A stretch of DNA of 64,000 nucleotides. Origin: Thermothelomyces thermophilus ATCC 42464. Lineage: Eukaryota; Ascomycota; Sordariomycetes; Sordariales; Chaetomiaceae. Both the position numbers and the translations under genes were made by a program. Within the stretch, counting starts at the first letter, position 1; the number at the start of each line of letters is the position of its first letter. The notes below the pieces were generated by a model. It made no database searches. It was not told where the DNA came from and saw only the letters and a list, made by a program, of their open reading frames with translations. This document shows positions 43,843 through 54,109 of this stretch, piece after piece. The DNA lies in assembly GCF_000226095.1 (NCBI RefSeq), contig NC_016478.1:2966001-3030000 (forward strand), in the 5' to 3' direction.

Positions 43843-45780
43843 ATGCGGCTCGGTGCCATCAGAAATTTTTCACCTTCACGTCTTTCCTCGACTTTTACTA
43901 CACCTCTCACTCGCCAACCACTTTCGGCCAGGCTCTGGTTGTTGCGGGCCCATTCAACCATGGCTACCGGCCAAACAACAATAGATGTCGGCGCCACGCC
44001 CATGGCCCCTCAGGCCAGTGGCCAAAAGCAACATGGCAAACGGCCGTTCCAAGGACCCCAGCGCAAGGGGGCAAAGCACAGGAGGAAGCAGAAGACGGTT
44101 CAGGAGGGGTCGCACGAGGAGGTGCTGCTGGCCGACGTGCAGGCACTGTTGGCCTCGCAGAAGCTTGCGGGCGACTTCGAGGGCGATGCTGCCGAAGGGG
44201 CATCGGCACCGCTGCCGGAGCCGGGCAGCGAGATCGAGGTTGAGGTGGTCGAGCTGTCATCCACGGGCGACGGGCTGGCGAAGCAGAAGGGGTCCGACCA
44301 CATATACGTCGTCCCCTTCGCCGTCCCCGGAGACACGGTCAAGGTCAAGGTGTACCGCCACAACCGTGACGAGGGGTACACCGCCGCCGACTTCGTCTCG
44401 GTCGTCAAGCCCTCCCCTCTGCGCGACGACAGCCGGATCCGGTGCCCGTACTTTGCAAAGTGCTCCGGGTGCCAGTTTCAGATGCTCGACTACGACGAGC
44501 AGCTCAAGATCAAGAAGAACATCGTCGTCAAGGCGTACCGCAACTTCTCACAGCTGCCGCCCGAGCTGGTGCCCGAGGTCCTCGACACCATCGGCAGCCC
44601 GCTGCAGTACGGGTACCGCACCAAGCTCACGCCTCACTTTGACGGGCCCCCCGGCAACTCCCGAAGGGGGCCCAAGAAGGCCCATCAGTCGATGCCGCCG
44701 TTCGGCTTCACGCCCAAGAACACGCGGAAGGTCCTAGACGTCGAGGACTGCCCGATCGCCACCGAGGCGGTGCGCAAGGGCCTGGTCGAGGAGCGCGCCC
44801 GCCTGGCAAAGGAGTACGGCAACTACACCAAGGGCGCGACCGTCCTCCTTCGCGAGAACACCAAGCGCGTTCCCAAGGCCAGCCCCTCCGACACCCCGGC
44901 GGTGCCGGAAGGCATCCCCCCCACCGCGGTCCGCGTCGAGACGGACGCGCACGTCGACTTCAAGACGTGCATCACCGACCAGAACGCCACCTCGACCGAG
45001 TACATCGACTCGTTCGTCTTCACCAACCCAGCCGGCGCCTTCTTCCAGAACAACAACTCCATCCTGCCCCCCTTCACCTCCTACATCCGCGAGCACATCC
45101 TCCCTCCTCCTCCTCCTCCTCCTCCTCCCGCCGCCACCACCACGACCACCACCACCACCACAACAACATCCTCCTCTACCACCACGACGAGCAAGAAAAA
45201 ACCGATCCGCTACCTGATCGACGCCTACTCGGGCTCGGGCCTCTTCACCATCACGCAGTCGGCCCTCTTCCCGGGCGGGAGCGTGGGGATCGACATCGCG
45301 GACAAGTCGATCGCGTACGCGCGGCGCAACGCGGCGCTCAACGGCCTGCGCGAGGACCAGTGCCGCTTCATCGCCGCCGACGCGCCCGAGCTCTTCAAAA
45401 GCGTCGGCGCCTACGACCCGGACGAGACCGTCGTCGTGCTCGACCCGCCCCGCAAGGGCTGCGACGCCGGCTTCCTCCGCCAGCTGCTCCGCTTCGCGCC
45501 CCGGCGCGTCGTCTACGTCAGCTGCAACGTGCACACCCAGGCCAGGGACGTCGGCATGCTCGTCAGGGGGGCGGTCGACGAGGCCGGCGGCAATGTGCCC
45601 GGAGGAGGTGGTCGTGATGCTGCTGCTGCTGCTGCTGCTGCCGCCGAGGGAGGCGGCCAGGAAAAGAAGGCGGGAGCGAGGTATGAGATTGAGAGCATCA
45701 GGGGTTTCGATTTCTTCCCGCAGACGGGACACGTCGAAAGCGTGGCTATACTGAATCGGGTTGATGCTGTAGACAGCTAG
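43843..45780 (+). CDS. trm2: tRNA (uracil-5-)-methyltransferase TRM2
   Basis: A single exon of 645 residues. The N-terminus (MRLGAIRNFSPSRLSSTFTTPLTRQPLSARLWLLRAHST) is a clear mitochondrial presequence; a second ATG in frame at 43960 (MATGQTTID) would give a non-targeted form. A TRAM-like beta domain spans about 128-190. An iron-sulphur-type Cys set follows (C201, C207, C210, C303). The SAM-binding core has FTNPAGAFFQNN, LIDAYSGSGLFTI and VGIDIADKSI. Motif DPPRKGCD and the catalytic Cys in VYVSCNVHTQARD are intact. It makes m5U54 in tRNA. A Pro9/Thr-rich insert (about 421-450) and an Ala run near the end are low-complexity. Convergent with alg11. Confidence 0.96.
   Translation: MRLGAIRNFSPSRLSSTFTTPLTRQPLSARLWLLRAHSTMATGQTTIDVGATPMAPQASGQKQHGKRPFQGPQRKGAKHRRKQKTVQEGSHEEVLLADVQALLASQKLAGDFEGDAAEGASAPLPEPGSEIEVEVVELSSTGDGLAKQKGSDHIYVVPFAVPGDTVKVKVYRHNRDEGYTAADFVSVVKPSPLRDDSRIRCPYFAKCSGCQFQMLDYDEQLKIKKNIVVKAYRNFSQLPPELVPEVLDTIGSPLQYGYRTKLTPHFDGPPGNSRRGPKKAHQSMPPFGFTPKNTRKVLDVEDCPIATEAVRKGLVEERARLAKEYGNYTKGATVLLRENTKRVPKASPSDTPAVPEGIPPTAVRVETDAHVDFKTCITDQNATSTEYIDSFVFTNPAGAFFQNNNSILPPFTSYIREHILPPPPPPPPPAATTTTTTTTTTTSSSTTTTSKKKPIRYLIDAYSGSGLFTITQSALFPGGSVGIDIADKSIAYARRNAALNGLREDQCRFIAADAPELFKSVGAYDPDETVVVLDPPRKGCDAGFLRQLLRFAPRRVVYVSCNVHTQARDVGMLVRGAVDEAGGNVPGGGGRDAAAAAAAAAEGGGQEKKAGARYEIESIRGFDFFPQTGHVESVAILNRVDAVDS
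45102..45190. repeat. CCT and ACC trinucleotide runs in trm2
   Basis: In-frame runs encode a Pro tract followed by a Thr tract between the substrate-side and SAM-binding parts of TRM2. They are multiples of three and leave the frame intact. Confidence 0.8.
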
Positions 45781-46022
45781 GCTTGGAGGTTGTTCGACTA
45801 TTTGTATATCTACGAGAAAACTATACTTCCCAAGGGGACCACTGCGTATTGAGAACGCGAGTGGTAGCGGGTCGTTCCCGCTAAAAGAAATATCCCCAAA
45901 AGATATGCCGTTGTAACGCCCGCTATCCATACTGACTTTGAGGGAAGAGGGGGTATCCATGCTCTATATCCGAAAGAACGAACGAGAGGAAAGAAGAGAG
46001 CCGGGGGGGAAGGAAGCAGAAA

Positions 46023-47976
46023 TCATGCCTTTGTAGTTCCCCTCTTCGCAGCCACCAGCTTCTCCATCTGCTCCGTCCACCTCCTCGCAAACTCCTCCTC
46101 GGTGAACCTCTTGGCCGACTGTCTTGCCCGTTGGCGAACGGCGTACGGATCGGGCAAGCTCAAAGCCTTCCCGAAGCCTTCCGCAAACTCACTCGCAGTG
46201 CTCGCGTGGAATCCTATCATATTAATGTCAGCACTTATTGCCTCTCCGGTTTCTCTTTCAGGACTGCAGACTCACCAGTCGGCTCCCCGTCAATATCAAC
46301 CACGATGTCCATCTTCGGCCCGCCACTATCATGCACCACGGCCACCAGGCCGGCGGCCTGGTACTCAACCACGCCGATCCCAAAGTGCTCGTTCCACATG
46401 CCATTGACCCCGACCGACGCCCGGCGCAGCCAATCAAGGATCTCAGGCCACGAGGCGTCCAGGTGGAACTCGACCTTGTCCCTGATCTGCAGCTCGTTGA
46501 CCAGCAAGCGGAGCTGATACACCCGCTTGGAGTCTTGATCGTCTCGCACGCTGCCCACCAGCACCAGTCTGGCGTCTTTCGCCGCGTCGGCCCCGGACTT
46601 GAGGAACTCGGCAAAGGCTTGCAGGATCAGCTCGTGATCCTTCTCGGGCCGGAACTGCGCAATGTACAGCAGCACCTTCTCCCTCCTCGCCTCGCTCGCC
46701 GGGGTGACCTCGACCTCGTGCTCCAGCTCGCGCACCGCGACGGGCGGGTACACGACGGCGATGGGGTGGGCGGCCGGCTTCTTCGCGTTCCTCAGCGGGC
46801 CCCACAGCCGCCGGATGTGACCCTGGGTCCAGGTCGAGTTGGTCATGACCACGTCCGCGGACGCACCGACGCGCGAGTACGCGGCCGCAAAGAGGCGCCA
46901 GTAGGCCTTCTTCACCTTGCCACGGACGCCGGCGCCCTGGCCGGCGTTGACCCCGCGTGCCGGCGCCTCGGGAGCGCCCGGTTCGAGCGAGTCGAGCATG
47001 TCGGTCGAGATGGTCGGATAGTGCACGTACGCACCCGTGGGCACGCTGGCGCCGAACAAGAACTTGGACAGGCCGAGGGCGAAGGCGTAGCCCATCGTGT
47101 CGATGAATATGTCGGGGACGAGGAGCGAGAAGGCGTCCCAGGCGAGTATGAGCGAGCCGAGGGATTGGCCGGCGAGGGTGAAGCGCGGCCAGGTGGATGC
47201 TAGGACCCAGTGGCGGGTGGAGAGGTATAGGAAGTTGATGGTTGGGGGATGCAGGTGGATGTTGAAGCGGTTCTAGGCCCGGAAAGGGGGGTGTTAGTCT
47301 CCTCCATACCACGGGTAGAAGGGAGTGAGAGAGAGAGGGGAAGAGAGCAGGAGAGAGTCGGTGAACTTGCCTTTACTCGAGCGAGCATGGCGTCTTTGCT
47401 TACGCCATGGTCGCCCGTGTAGATGACGCACTTGGCCTTGGGCCAGCGCTGCTGTGTCGCGCGGACTGCGGCCCAGAGGACTCTCTCTCCGCCTCCACCG
47501 GCATTGCTGCCGCTTGTTAGATTCGGTCGTCGTGGAGCATGGGAAGACTCTCAGGCCACACACCAGAATGGGTGAAAGAATCCCACAATGCCATCCCAGT
47601 TGTCGTCGGACACGTCGCCGTTCCTCGCCGCTCCCGTCGTGTAAGCATCCACTTTCTCCCAGCCGCCATCCTCGGCACTCTCTCCGCCGCTGGTGCTGCT
47701 GCTGGTGCTGGTGCGCCTGCTCTCATTGTACTTTTTCTCGTCGGCCTCCACGAGCTCTAGAATATGACATCGGCGCCCGTCCGTCTTCTTGCGTAGGTAC
47801 CAGCCGAGCAAGGAGCCTAGGGCCCGCCAGAACAGGGGGAAAAGGATAAGGGCGGCTATTGGTGTGAAACACAGGACCGGAAGGGCGGTGTGCGAGAGAA
47901 ATCGGCTGTTTAGGATAGGGAGGCTCTGCTGGTTCGAGCAAGTGGCAGCGCCGTTCCCGGCGCAGGTGTCGGCCAT
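46023..47976 (-). CDS. alg11: GDP-Man:Man3GlcNAc2-PP-dolichol alpha-1,2-mannosyltransferase
   Basis: Four exons, 47976..47564, 47506..47371, 47272..46276 and 46213..46023, give 578 residues. An N-terminal membrane anchor ([22 protein letters not shown]) precedes [17 protein letters not shown], the ALG11 signature, assembled across intron 1. GT4-type C-terminal features are [39 protein letters not shown] and [10 protein letters not shown]. It adds the fourth and fifth mannoses on the cytosolic face of the ER in N-glycan precursor synthesis. Intron 2 begins GC (AAG|GCAAGT) and ends CTAG: the only non-GT donor in the window, chosen because it keeps MLARVK-NRFNI. A GT donor 6 nt earlier would drop two conserved-looking residues. 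Confidence 0.95.
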
Positions 47977-48526
47977 AGGAGGGCGGTTTCGGAAGGATGC
48001 TGGAGTGAGAGGCGGGAAGCTGGCGGGGAAGGAAGGCGTTTTGAGAGGTAAGGAAGTTGGTTACTAGAGAACGATGAGAACAATCATGAGAGCGAATGGA
48101 CGAGTGTCTGCCTGATTCACTCGGGAACAAAAAGAAAATAAAAGAAAGAAAAAAGAACAGAGTATGCTAAATTTCCGGAGTCTCGGGAAGGAATCGGACG
48201 GCGGCAGCATGCAAGCTCGCAGCTTCCCTTGTTGCAACCTCTTGGACAGCTGGTCAGAACCACGGGAACGGCCCCACACACGTCACTGGGTCAGCACGAC
48301 CCACTCCCACGTGGGAACGAGAAGTGAACTACTACTATTAGTGAGCGAGCAGTGGTCCATTTTCAATTGCCAAGGGGTCCGCCCAATACATCGAAGCTCT
48401 CGGTGTCGATCCGCTGCAGCACCCAAAAGAACCCCAAAAAAGGGACACATCAGCAGCCGGCAGGTTGGAACTGATCAGAATCGACCGCAAATGATGAGCT
48501 GATACCGACTCAATTGGGTTCCAAAA
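47977..48526. promoter_or_regulatory. Divergent promoter region alg11 / cox18
   Basis: 550 bp between divergent start codons. No ORF or motif I would defend. Confidence 0.4.
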
Positions 48527-49921
48527 ATGGCTGTTTCCGTCATGCGAACACTGCCTCTGCCTCGGCCTCGCACCACCGGCCAGACCCCGTCCCGTCTTCA
48601 CCTGTCAGCGCCCCCAAGACTGTCACGAAGCTACGTCTCGCTCCAGCCAGTAGCCCGCACCGTCCCTTTCCCTCTCGCTCACCACCGCCATCACCACCAC
48701 CACCACTACCACCACTACCACCACCACCACAACAACAACAACAACAATCGCCGACCGACACCAGCTCCCCCTTCAAGAACGAGGACGGCCCTCTCGCACC
48801 ACCGCTCCTTCTCCATCCTCCCCGTCATCGAGTTCTCCGTCGCCGCCTCGCAAACCCTCCTCACCACCCTGCACACGGCGACCGGCACGCCGTGGTACCT
48901 GACCATCCCGCTCTTCGCCGCGGCGATCGGCCTGGTCGCCCGCCTGCCCACGACCGTCTACACGCGGCGCCTCGCCGTGCGCCGGGAGCGCCTGGCGCCG
49001 CTGTCGGCCGCCTGGGCCGCCCGCTCGCGCGCCGACCTGGACGCCCGCGTCGCCCGCGGCGAGGCCCCGCGCGACAGGGACGCGTGGGTGGCCGAGGCGG
49101 TGCGCGCCACCGCGCGGGCCAGGCGCGACATGGAGCGCCGCTGGGGCGTCCAGGCGTGGAAGAACTGGGCCCCCGCCCTCGCCGTCTTCCCCGTCTGGCT
49201 CGCGGGCATCGAGGGGTTGAGGAGGATGTGCGGCGGGCCCAGGGGCCTGCTGGGGTCGCTGGTCTTTGGGTGGAAGGGAGTCCGGGAGGGGAGCGGTGGC
49301 GTTGCTGGCGGTGGTGCGGAACCTCCTGTTGCTGCTGCTGCTGCTGCTGCTTCTTCTCATCCTGCCTCTCAATTGCCTGGCGTTAGTCATCCGGGAAGTG
49401 AGGCCGCAGCGGTAGAAGGCGTTCAGGGGTTAGGGTACGGTTCGGGTGTCGTGGATCCGACGGCACTGGCGACGGCGCAGGACACGGCGACGTGGTATGC
49501 GGCAGATTCTTCCATGATTACGGGAGGGTGTCTGTGGTTCCCCGACCTGACCGTGGCGGACCCGTACCACATCCTGCCTTTTGCCCTGTCTGCTATCCTC
49601 GTGATAAACACGCTGCCCAAGTCGCAAGCGGGGCTAAGGGCTCTGTTTGGTTTGGACAAGACGCCCGAAGCCATTGCTGCCTACCAAGAGATCAAGTGGC
49701 GCCTGCGGCTCCAGAGGGGGTTGCTCATAGTTGCTCTGGCCGCCGGTCCCCTAACCATGAACCTGCCGGCTGCCCTCCATCTCTACTGGGTTTCTTCGGC
49801 AACAATGACTTTGGCTCAGACCGCCATCATCTCCAGGGCAATACCGTTGCCCCGACAAGTACCCCCGGCCAAAGGGCAGGATACGTTCCTGATGTTGCCA
49901 ACACGGGGGAACACGAGATAG
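48527..49921 (+). CDS. cox18: Mitochondrial inner-membrane insertase COX18 (Oxa1/YidC family)
   Basis: A single exon of 464 residues. The N-terminus is Arg/Ser/Pro rich, as expected for a mitochondrial presequence, but contains an unusual His/Tyr/Asn tract near residues 52-75. The insertase core starts at ILPVIEFSVAASQTLLTTLHTATGTPWYLTIPLFAAAIGLVARLPTTVYTRR, then ENWAPAL-type segment WKNWAPALAVFPVWLAGIEGLRRM, WFPDLTVADPYHILPFALSAILVIN, and AAGPLTMNLPAALHLYWVSSATMTLAQT. This matches Cox18, which exports the Cox2 C-terminal tail across the inner membrane. A Gly/Ala-rich loop with a poly-Ala stretch (about 260-290) is an insertion. Convergent with the syntaxin gene. Confidence 0.9.
   Translation: MAVSVMRTLPLPRPRTTGQTPSRLHLSAPPRLSRSYVSLQPVARTVPFPLAHHRHHHHHHYHHYHHHHNNNNNNRRPTPAPPSRTRTALSHHRSFSILPVIEFSVAASQTLLTTLHTATGTPWYLTIPLFAAAIGLVARLPTTVYTRRLAVRRERLAPLSAAWAARSRADLDARVARGEAPRDRDAWVAEAVRATARARRDMERRWGVQAWKNWAPALAVFPVWLAGIEGLRRMCGGPRGLLGSLVFGWKGVREGSGGVAGGGAEPPVAAAAAAASSHPASQLPGVSHPGSEAAAVEGVQGLGYGSGVVDPTALATAQDTATWYAADSSMITGGCLWFPDLTVADPYHILPFALSAILVINTLPKSQAGLRALFGLDKTPEAIAAYQEIKWRLRLQRGLLIVALAAGPLTMNLPAALHLYWVSSATMTLAQTAIISRAIPLPRQVPPAKGQDTFLMLPTRGNTR
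48682..48750. repeat. CAC/AAC trinucleotide run in cox18
   Basis: Repeats of CAC then AAC, in frame, encode the His-rich then Asn-rich tract inside the presequence region. Confidence 0.85.
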
Positions 49922-50133
49922 TGCGGAAGAAGAAAAGAAAAAAAGAAAAAACAGAAGAATCGATTCGAACCTGAAAATCCTCACACAACATACATGACCC
50001 GTGAGGCCAACTCCGAACGCCTCCCTGTATACCACAAATAAAAAAGAGAGACCATTACACCGCCGCCCCATAAAAATGCCACAATTTCCCTCCCTGATAA
50101 TAACAACAAGGGAATGACCCGTCCGTCTTGTTC

Positions 50134-51084
50134 TCAGCCCAAAAACACCGCCAACAGGATGATGGTCAGGATGACGGTCAAGATGATGAGCAAGCAGCAC
50201 GCCCTGCTCCGGGCGTTCTTCTGGTACCTGGCGGCGCTCCGGAGCTCGCGGTCGGCGCCGCGCGTGTTGTCCCGCACGTTCTCGACGTTGTTGGCGATCG
50301 TGTCGAGCACCTCGCCCTGCTCGGTCACGATCTGGGCGACCTGCTGGAACAGCACGTTGAGGTCGCCCACGCCCTGTTCGATGTTGCGGATCTCCTCCTC
50401 GCGCTCGATGATGAGCGCCTCCTGGAAGTCGACCTCGTCCTGCGGCGCCAGCCGCGCGAGCTCCTGCTGCTGCTGCTGCTGCTGCTGCTGTTCCTGGAGG
50501 AGCTGCGGGCTCCCCGGACCGCCGATGCCGGCGCCGGCGCCACCGCCCGCTGCGGCCTCTTGTTCGACTGCCGCGCGGGCGGCCGAGACGGAAGCCTTTT
50601 CCTTCTCGAGAGCCTGCCGTTGGAGGGATTGGAACTCGGAAAGGGAGGACTGGAACTCGCGCGAGAGCTTTTGTTGCATGTACTTTTGCGTTGGCTGTAT
50701 ACCAACGTTAGCAAGAGGGCTGGTGCTGGGCGAATATCCCCGAAGAGAGAGGGGAAAAGAAATTTGAGAGAAAATGAAATAACAAAGGTGGCGACGTACT
50801 GTGACATCCTCCCATGTCTGGATCTTCTTGACGCCCTCGCCCACCTCCTTGAAGGTGTCGCGCGATTCCTCGATCAGCTCATGCACCCGCTCTCGCACCC
50901 GTGGCGTATCGCGCCGTGTCCCCAGATAGCCGACCTCTGCGCTCAGTCGCTGGTTGTTGCCGTTGAGCTTGAACAGCTTGTTCATCAGGTCCTGCGACAG
51001 CCGCTGGAACTCGGGGTCGTCGCTGTATCCAGGAGCGCCCCGGCGGCGCCCCGCCTCGAGCGACGAGAGCTGATCGAACGACAT
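50134..51084 (-). CDS. PEP12/VAM3-type syntaxin (Qa-SNARE)
   Basis: Two exons, 51084..50800 and 50694..50134, give 281 residues. The N-terminal syntaxin helices (DPEFQRLSQDLMNKLFKLNGNNQRLSAEVGYLG, RERVHELIEESRDTFKEVGEGVKKI) precede a Gln-rich linker and the SNARE helix (IIEREEEIRNIEQGVGDLNVLFQQVAQIVTEQGEVLDTIANNV), whose zero-layer Gln lies in TEQGE. A C-terminal anchor follows (ACCLLIILTVILTIILLAVFLG). The protein mediates fusion at the late endosome or vacuole; PEP12 and VAM3 cannot be separated here. The 105-nt intron (GTACGT/TACAG) has no in-frame stop and is 3n long, so an unspliced RNA encodes a 316-residue form. Divergent from ndc1. Confidence 0.92.
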   Translation of the reverse strand: MSFDQLSSLEAGRRRGAPGYSDDPEFQRLSQDLMNKLFKLNGNNQRLSAEVGYLGTRRDTPRVRERVHELIEESRDTFKEVGEGVKKIQTWEDVTVRRHLCYFIFSQISFPLSLRGYSPSTSPLANVGIQPTQKYMQQKLSREFQSSLSEFQSLQRQALEKEKASVSAARAAVEQEAAAGGGAGAGIGGPGSPQLLQEQQQQQQQQQELARLAPQDEVDFQEALIIEREEEIRNIEQGVGDLNVLFQQVAQIVTEQGEVLDTIANNVENVRDNTRGADRELRSAARYQKNARSRACCLLIILTVILTIILLAVFLG

Positions 51085-51608
51085 GCCTCTAGCGGGGAAT
51101 AATATCGTTGTCCGATTGATTGCCTTGCAAAGTGATTGACTGTGAGTCGGAAATGCAGTTAGTAATGAGCGGTGCGGCCCGATCGCCGTGTGTTTTGTCG
51201 TGCGAGAAGTTGGGAGTTGGGGAAGAGGGTCTTATTATCGGCGTCTGTCGGTGTGTCGGAGAGGTTGGTCGCCTACACTACTCCGTACACAGTAGTGGAG
51301 CGTTGTAATGGCGTATCCAGGCCTCCGAGAGGGTCCTGTGACAGGTTCCAAGCATCCCCGGCGGCGGCGTTAAGGCCCACAACATACGTAATGGGGGTTG
51401 CAGCCAATCAAGAAGCCCTGCTGCGGGCCCGGTTTCTTCGCGGTCTCTGCCATCAACCCGTTGCGAACTGCAGCTTAGGCTCCACGGCTCCAATCCAAAG
51501 ACAGCTTTTCTTATTTACAAACCGACTTCGCAACTTTTTGTAGCAGCTCTCTACCGGAGCAAACCCGCCATCACGACCGAGCGAAGAGCCGGACGATGCG
51601 CAACAGCG
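51085..51608. promoter_or_regulatory. Divergent promoter region syntaxin / ndc1
   Basis: About 520 bp between divergent start codons. No feature I would defend. Confidence 0.4.
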
Positions 51609-53690
51609 ATGGCGGCTTCGACAGTCAGGAGGTCTCCGTATAAGGATTTCCTGCAGCCCGCGCTGCAGCGGCGCTTTGCAACCGCGAGCTTGTGTGTGCT
51701 GGCGGTCGCATACCTCCAGGCTCTGCTCTTGGCCAATTGGAGCTCCTGTACGAGATTCTAAGCTCGATCTCTTGCTCTCCCCAACCTGCTCTGAACGTTC
51801 TGCCTAACTCCACGACACAGGGTTCTGGTCTTGGTTCCCCCTGGGTCCGGCCGGTTTCCGCGCCGTCTCTTTCTTCTTTTGCGGCATCCTCATCGTCGTC
51901 CTCCGAATCTCCCAGTACCACCCCGGCCTGCGCACCTCCGACTCGGGCATCCACACCTTTATCCGCTACGCTCCCAGGTTGGAGACACTCGAGACGCTCC
52001 TCACATACATGACCTCGGCATTCATCTTTAGCTTCATCTACCTCTGGTCGCTGTCCGACAGGTCGGGGCTCGAGTTCATCACGTACTTCACGGCCGAGAG
52101 GGCGAGGCTGAACGAGAAGCCGCTCTTCCTCGTATCCCACTTGGTGCTGCTGGGGGTCTACCAGGGACTGCTGCACCTATACAAGGATGTCGATCGGCTG
52201 TCTCTCGGCGTCGCGAGGCCGCAGAACGGGGAGAAGAAGCCCGAGGATGGGGACGCGGCCCTCCAGGTGCGCCGGTTCAAAGACCAGCTTCCTGCGATGC
52301 TTGTCTCGACGATCAACCAGGCCGTCGTCGGCCTGATGATCAGCGTCGCCGTCTACCCGATCACGGTGCGCGGCTCGATCTGGAAGACAACAATGGTGCT
52401 TCTGCGGCCCCTCTACAACCTGCCCAGGAGCAACATGCTGCCGTCCTCGCTCCCCTTCTCCATTCCGACCTTGTTCCGCTGCTTCCTCGTGAGCCTGCTT
52501 CTCATGTTTGCCTGGAACACCGCCAACACGGCATTCTCGCTCTTCCTGGTCAAGCACCCGCTGAAGAACGGAAAGCCGTTGACGTCGGACTCGAAGGACC
52601 CCAATGGTAGTCTTCTCAATGGGCTAAAGAATAAGAAGCTTTCCATCAAGGTAGGCGAGGATATCATCCTTCATTCATACAATCCTTTTTTTTAAAAAAA
52701 AATTCGTGCTGCTTCTCGTTATTCCCTCCTTCTCTAACAGTTTAGTGTTTCGCCGTGTGGGAACTGGCCTTCATTGCTCGCGACTTTCCCGACCGCCGGA
52801 AGGCCATCTACGAGGACATTGACCGCAAGGACGGGCCCATGTGGTCGCAGGTCTACAAGATCTGCCTGGATGTCCTGAAGTCGATGGAAACAAACATGGA
52901 CGCCTACCTTACGCCGCCGGCACCTCCCGCGCCCTCCGCCGCCGCCGCGTCGGCGGCGGAAGAACAGGAAAAGGTCCGCACCACCGAACCCCCACGGGAG
53001 GAACCCATCTTCCAGCCCCCCCAACAGCGCAAGGGCCTGCGCAACCAAGTGGAGAAGGCGGTCAGCCAGGTAGCCCTCTCGCCCGGCCAGGGCTCGCAGC
53101 TCAGCCCGACCGCCAAGAAGGCGGTTGACTCGGCCAAGCAGCAGCTGCTCCGGATCCAAAAGGAGACGACGGGAACGGACGACACGCAGGGCCTCTTCCG
53201 GGACGTCGCCCTCAAGGTTCTCCACTCGGCGGCCGGGTACCCGTTCCGGCAGCACTACCGGCGGCGGCTGGCGCGCGCCGTGCTGGGCGACCCCTACGGC
53301 GAGCCCAGCCTGTACGTCAACGCGGCGTGCGCGCTGGCCAGGCTGGCGGCGCACTCGCTGCGCGAGGACAAGTACGGGCACGTGCAGCGCGACGTGGCGG
53401 CGCTGATCCGGGCGCTCACCGGCCTGGCGACAAGACTGGATGGCTTCCGCAGGGACGCGCTCGCGCCGCATTGGACCGACGTCGAGGGCGGCAGGGAGTG
53501 CCCCGAGGTCGAGGAGGTGCTGGAGGCGGTCAGGGACGCGCTGGCCCGGCTGGTGGAGGCGTTCGGCCCCTACGCGAGGGATCTGAGGCTGAGCCTGACC
53601 GACATGCGCCTGGCGAGGGAGGCGGCCGGGTTGGCGGCGGCTGATGGGGTAGAGATGAGGGAGCTGGTTGGTGGGAAAGGAGGGAGGTGA
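51609..53690 (+). CDS. ndc1: Transmembrane nucleoporin NDC1
   Basis: Three exons, 51609..51747, 51821..52650 and 52746..53690, give 637 residues (yeast about 655). The start MAASTVRRSPYKDFLQPALQRRFATASLCVLAVAYLQALLLANWSSWFWSWFPLGPAGFRA is the family N-terminus, with the first two membrane helices. More helices follow (TYMTSAFIFSFIYLWSL, LVSHLVLLGVYQGL, VSTINQAVVGLMISVAVYPI, LFRCFLVSLLLMFAWNTA). The soluble C-terminal half starts at CFAVWELAFIARDFPDRRKAIYEDIDRKDGPMWSQV. NDC1 anchors nuclear pores and spindle pole bodies in the nuclear envelope. Intron 1 has a CTAAC branch; the intron 2 acceptor is set by frame (TTTAG). Confidence 0.95.
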
Positions 53691-54109
53691 CGATGATGAT
53701 GATGACCTCCTTTTCGGGGGGGGAAAAAAAAAAGGGCCGAGAAAGGGTGCTTGATGCGTGTGTGTAGTGTATCACTAGACGGCTAGCGGCGGGGTATTGT
53801 ACAAGGGATTTCCGGTTTACATGGCTGGCGGCGCATCATCAAAAGTGTGAATACACGGATACTATCTAATGAATTTGCGGTTTCGTGATAGAAGATTGTT
53901 CAATCTAGTCTTGGCTTTTGATGGCCTATGTAAACGCTCCGACCATGCCAATCTAGGGTTCAATTCCATTCAAAAATCCATTTGATCAACGACGTCGGTG
54001 GTTCTTCTCGTTTCTATTAAGTTTTGTCTTTCCCTTTTCTAGGTACCTGATTGCTCACTCGGGTATGGCGGTCGGGAGCGGCAGAACACTGGTTACCTAA
54101 AAAGTGCTG

